From the NCBI GenBank assembly GCA_046728075.1, contig JBKPDV010000047.1, positions 1 to 30,169 on the forward strand: 30,169 nt of DNA, written 5' to 3'. The position numbers and the translations under genes are program-made. This DNA is from JBKPDV01 sp046728075 (GTDB lineage: Bacteria > Acidobacteriota > Thermoanaerobaculia > UBA5066 > Gp7-AA6). The notes under the pieces were generated by a model that was not told the origin of the DNA, did no database searches, and was given only the letters and a program-made list of their open reading frames with translations. How positions within the stretch are numbered: position 1 is the first letter of the stretch; the number at the start of each line of letters is the position of its first letter. Below, one piece after another: positions 28,792-30,169 of this stretch.

Positions 28792-28821
28792 TTTCTTTCG
28801 GTATTCTTTGCCTGGAAAGCA

Positions 28822-29877
28822 ATGCGACAGAAGATACCGGTTGGCCTCTTGGGAGCTACGGGGACGGTCGGCCAGCGCTTCGTCGAGCGCCTCGCCAATC
28901 ACCCCTGGTTCGAGTTGACGGCCGTCGCGGCCTCGGATCGCTCCCAGGGCAAGAGCTACGCGGAGGCGGCGCGCTGGCGCCTGGACTCCTCCCTGCCGGA
29001 CCGGGTCGCCGCGATGACTCTGCTTCCTTCCGATGCCGACCTTCCCTGCCGGATCGTCTTTTCGGCGCTCGACGCGGCGGCCGCGCGGGAGCTCGAGCCC
29101 GCCTGCGCCCGCCAGGGCAAGTGGGTCTTCTCCAACGCCTCTGCGTTCCGAATGGAGCCGGACGTGCCGCTCGTGATTCCCGAGATCAATTCCGGCTCTC
29201 TGGCTCTGGTTGCCCGCCAGCAGAAGCAGCGGGGATGGAAGGGAGCGATCGTCACCAATGCGAATTGCTCGACGATCTTTCTGGCGATGGCTCTCTACCC
29301 GCTCGCCAGGACCTTCGGCGTCGAGAAGGTCTTCGTCACGACGATGCAGGCGGTCTCCGGCGCGGGCTATCCGGGCGTGCCCTCACTCGACATCCTCGGC
29401 AACGTCATTCCCGACATCCCCGAGGAGGCCACGAAGATCGAGCGGGAAACGGCGAAGATCCTGGGTGCCTACCGGGACGGCATGATCGAGCCGGCGGCCA
29501 TCTCCATCTCCGCGCAGACGTATCGCGTCGCGGTCGAAGACGGGCACACAGAGTCCGTTTCGGTCGGTCTGGCGCGGCGAGGAATCGAAGCGCGCGAAAT
29601 GATCGCGGCCTGGTCCAATTTTCGTGGACCCGAAGCGGTGCGCGTTCTTCCCTCCGCTCCGGCTTTTCCGATTCACTACATCGATGTACCGCAGCGGCCT
29701 CAGCCCCGGCGGGACGTCGCCCGGGAAGACGGCATGGTCGCGGTCATCGGCGGCCTGAAGCCCTGTCCCCTTCTGGACTGGAAGTTCACGGCTCTCGGCC
29801 ACAATACCGTGCGGGGAGCAGCCGGCGCGTCCGTTTTGAACGCCGAAGCCGCGGCCGCGGAGGGATTGCTCGACTGA
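28822..29877 (+). CDS. asd: Aspartate-semialdehyde dehydrogenase, yeast/archaeal type
   Basis: 351 residues, usual length. Catalyses NADPH-dependent reduction of aspartyl-phosphate to aspartate semialdehyde, the branch to lysine/diaminopimelate, threonine and methionine. NADP-binding loop LLGATGTVGQRF at about 9-20; active-site C149 in TNANCST; acid-base H242 in EDGHTES; also AVSGAGYPGVPS. The motif set and short insertions are of the archaeal/fungal branch rather than the E. coli type. Start ATG at 28822 with GGAAAG six to nine bases upstream. The octamer array lies just before it, so the promoter must be inside or very close to the repeat. The stop overlaps the aspartate kinase start (CTGA). 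Confidence 0.96.
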   Translation: MRQKIPVGLLGATGTVGQRFVERLANHPWFELTAVAASDRSQGKSYAEAARWRLDSSLPDRVAAMTLLPSDADLPCRIVFSALDAAAARELEPACARQGKWVFSNASAFRMEPDVPLVIPEINSGSLALVARQQKQRGWKGAIVTNANCSTIFLAMALYPLARTFGVEKVFVTTMQAVSGAGYPGVPSLDILGNVIPDIPEEATKIERETAKILGAYRDGMIEPAAISISAQTYRVAVEDGHTESVSVGLARRGIEAREMIAAWSNFRGPEAVRVLPSAPAFPIHYIDVPQRPQPRRDVAREDGMVAVIGGLKPCPLLDWKFTALGHNTVRGAAGASVLNAEAAAAEGLLD

Positions 29878-30169
29878 TCGTCCAGAAGTTCGGCGGGACT
29901 TCGGTCGAGGATGGCCCGGCGCTCGAGCGCCTCGCGGCGATCGTCTCGCGCGAGCAGGAGAACCGGCCGGTGGTCGTTGTCTCGGCGATGGGAAAAACGA
30001 CCAATCGGTTGCTCGAGGCCCTGGACGGCGCGATCGCGGGAGACGAGGCCGGGGCCTGCGATCGGATCGCGCGGCTGCGGCGCGACACGCTCGCAATCGT
30101 CGAGTCCTTCTTCGGGGCGGGAGCGGAGCGGGTCGCGCGCCAGATCCAGGGAGACTTCGCCGAGCTGGA
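29874..30169 (+). CDS. Aspartate kinase, 3' end cut by window, probable CTG start
   Basis: From CTG 29874 the frame reads MIVQKFGGTSVEDGPAL, the aspartokinase N-terminus (KFGGTSV is the ATP-binding motif), then VVVVSAMGKTTNRLLEAL. Aspartokinase phosphorylates aspartate, directly feeding Asd. There is no ATG, GTG or TTG in this frame for at least 50 bases upstream, so CTG, overlapping the asd stop as CTGA, or ATT at 29865 must be used. CTG is preferred because the other overlaps in this window are ATGA, GTGA and TTGA and because it gives the exact family start. About 98 residues are visible; whether it is monofunctional or fused to homoserine dehydrogenase cannot be told. Confidence 0.9.
   Translation, partial: MIVQKFGGTSVEDGPALERLAAIVSREQENRPVVVVSAMGKTTNRLLEALDGAIAGDEAGACDRIARLRRDTLAIVESFFGAGAERVARQIQGDFAEL

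Overview
This is a GC-rich (by eye above 60 %), gene-dense bacterial chromosomal window with 27 supported protein genes, two of them cut by the window edges. There are no rRNA or tRNA genes, insertion sequences or CRISPR array that I can see. No stretch longer than about 220 bases lacks a gene. A yeast/archaeal-type aspartate-semialdehyde dehydrogenase, several large hybrid kinases, a bacterial alpha-2-macroglobulin, a YknXYZ/MacAB-like exporter and heptamer repeats between genes all suggest a didermal soil-type bacterium. Acidobacteriota (Thermoanaerobaculia-like) is my guess, but it is inference only.

Layout. 1-4544 (+): 3' part of a thioester alpha-2-macroglobulin. 4611-10214 (-): a four-gene macrolide-exporter-like system (adaptor, two permeases, ATPase) followed by a secreted TPR protein. 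10427-16189 (+): a tightly overlapping run of SRPBCC protein, MgtC-like protein, amino-acid permease, fused 5-oxoprolinase subunits PxpB-PxpC, PxpA, a holin-family/YqjE-like protein and a small membrane protein. 16352-16936 (+): a self-contained unit with a near-perfect sigma-54 promoter, a structured leader, a secreted DxNxDG-repeat protein and an intrinsic terminator. 16986-17807 (-): SGNH hydrolase. 17930-19935 (+): a two-gene ABC-2 exporter. 19980-24931 (-): two hybrid histidine kinases. 25115-27428 (+), divergent from them: a small soluble kinase, a sigma-54 activator and a PilZ-like protein. 27456-27926 (-): a DUF3052-like protein. 27986-28267 (+): a second sigma-54-type promoter, a 49-residue membrane protein and a terminator. 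28274-28675 (-): a zinc-ribbon membrane protein. 28822-end (+): asd and the start of an aspartate kinase gene.

How they work together. The 25 kb region is a signalling hub: three kinases and six receiver domains, feeding (by inference) a sigma-54 activator. Two sigma-54-type promoters in the same window drive short single-gene envelope units. The activator carries GSFTGA but lacks the usual Fis-type DNA-binding domain and ends in a Lys/Arg-rich tail. The pxp genes with the permease form a 5-oxoproline/amino-acid salvage operon.

The most unusual structure is a family of 10-11 short elements, mostly between genes. Most consist of a 7-base (once 8-base) unit repeated 3-5 times, a short spacer, then the reverse-complement unit repeated again. 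The unit sequence differs from locus to locus while the architecture is kept. Several arms run into the 3' ends of genes and one array lies inside pxpBC. I know no named repeat class that this fits exactly.
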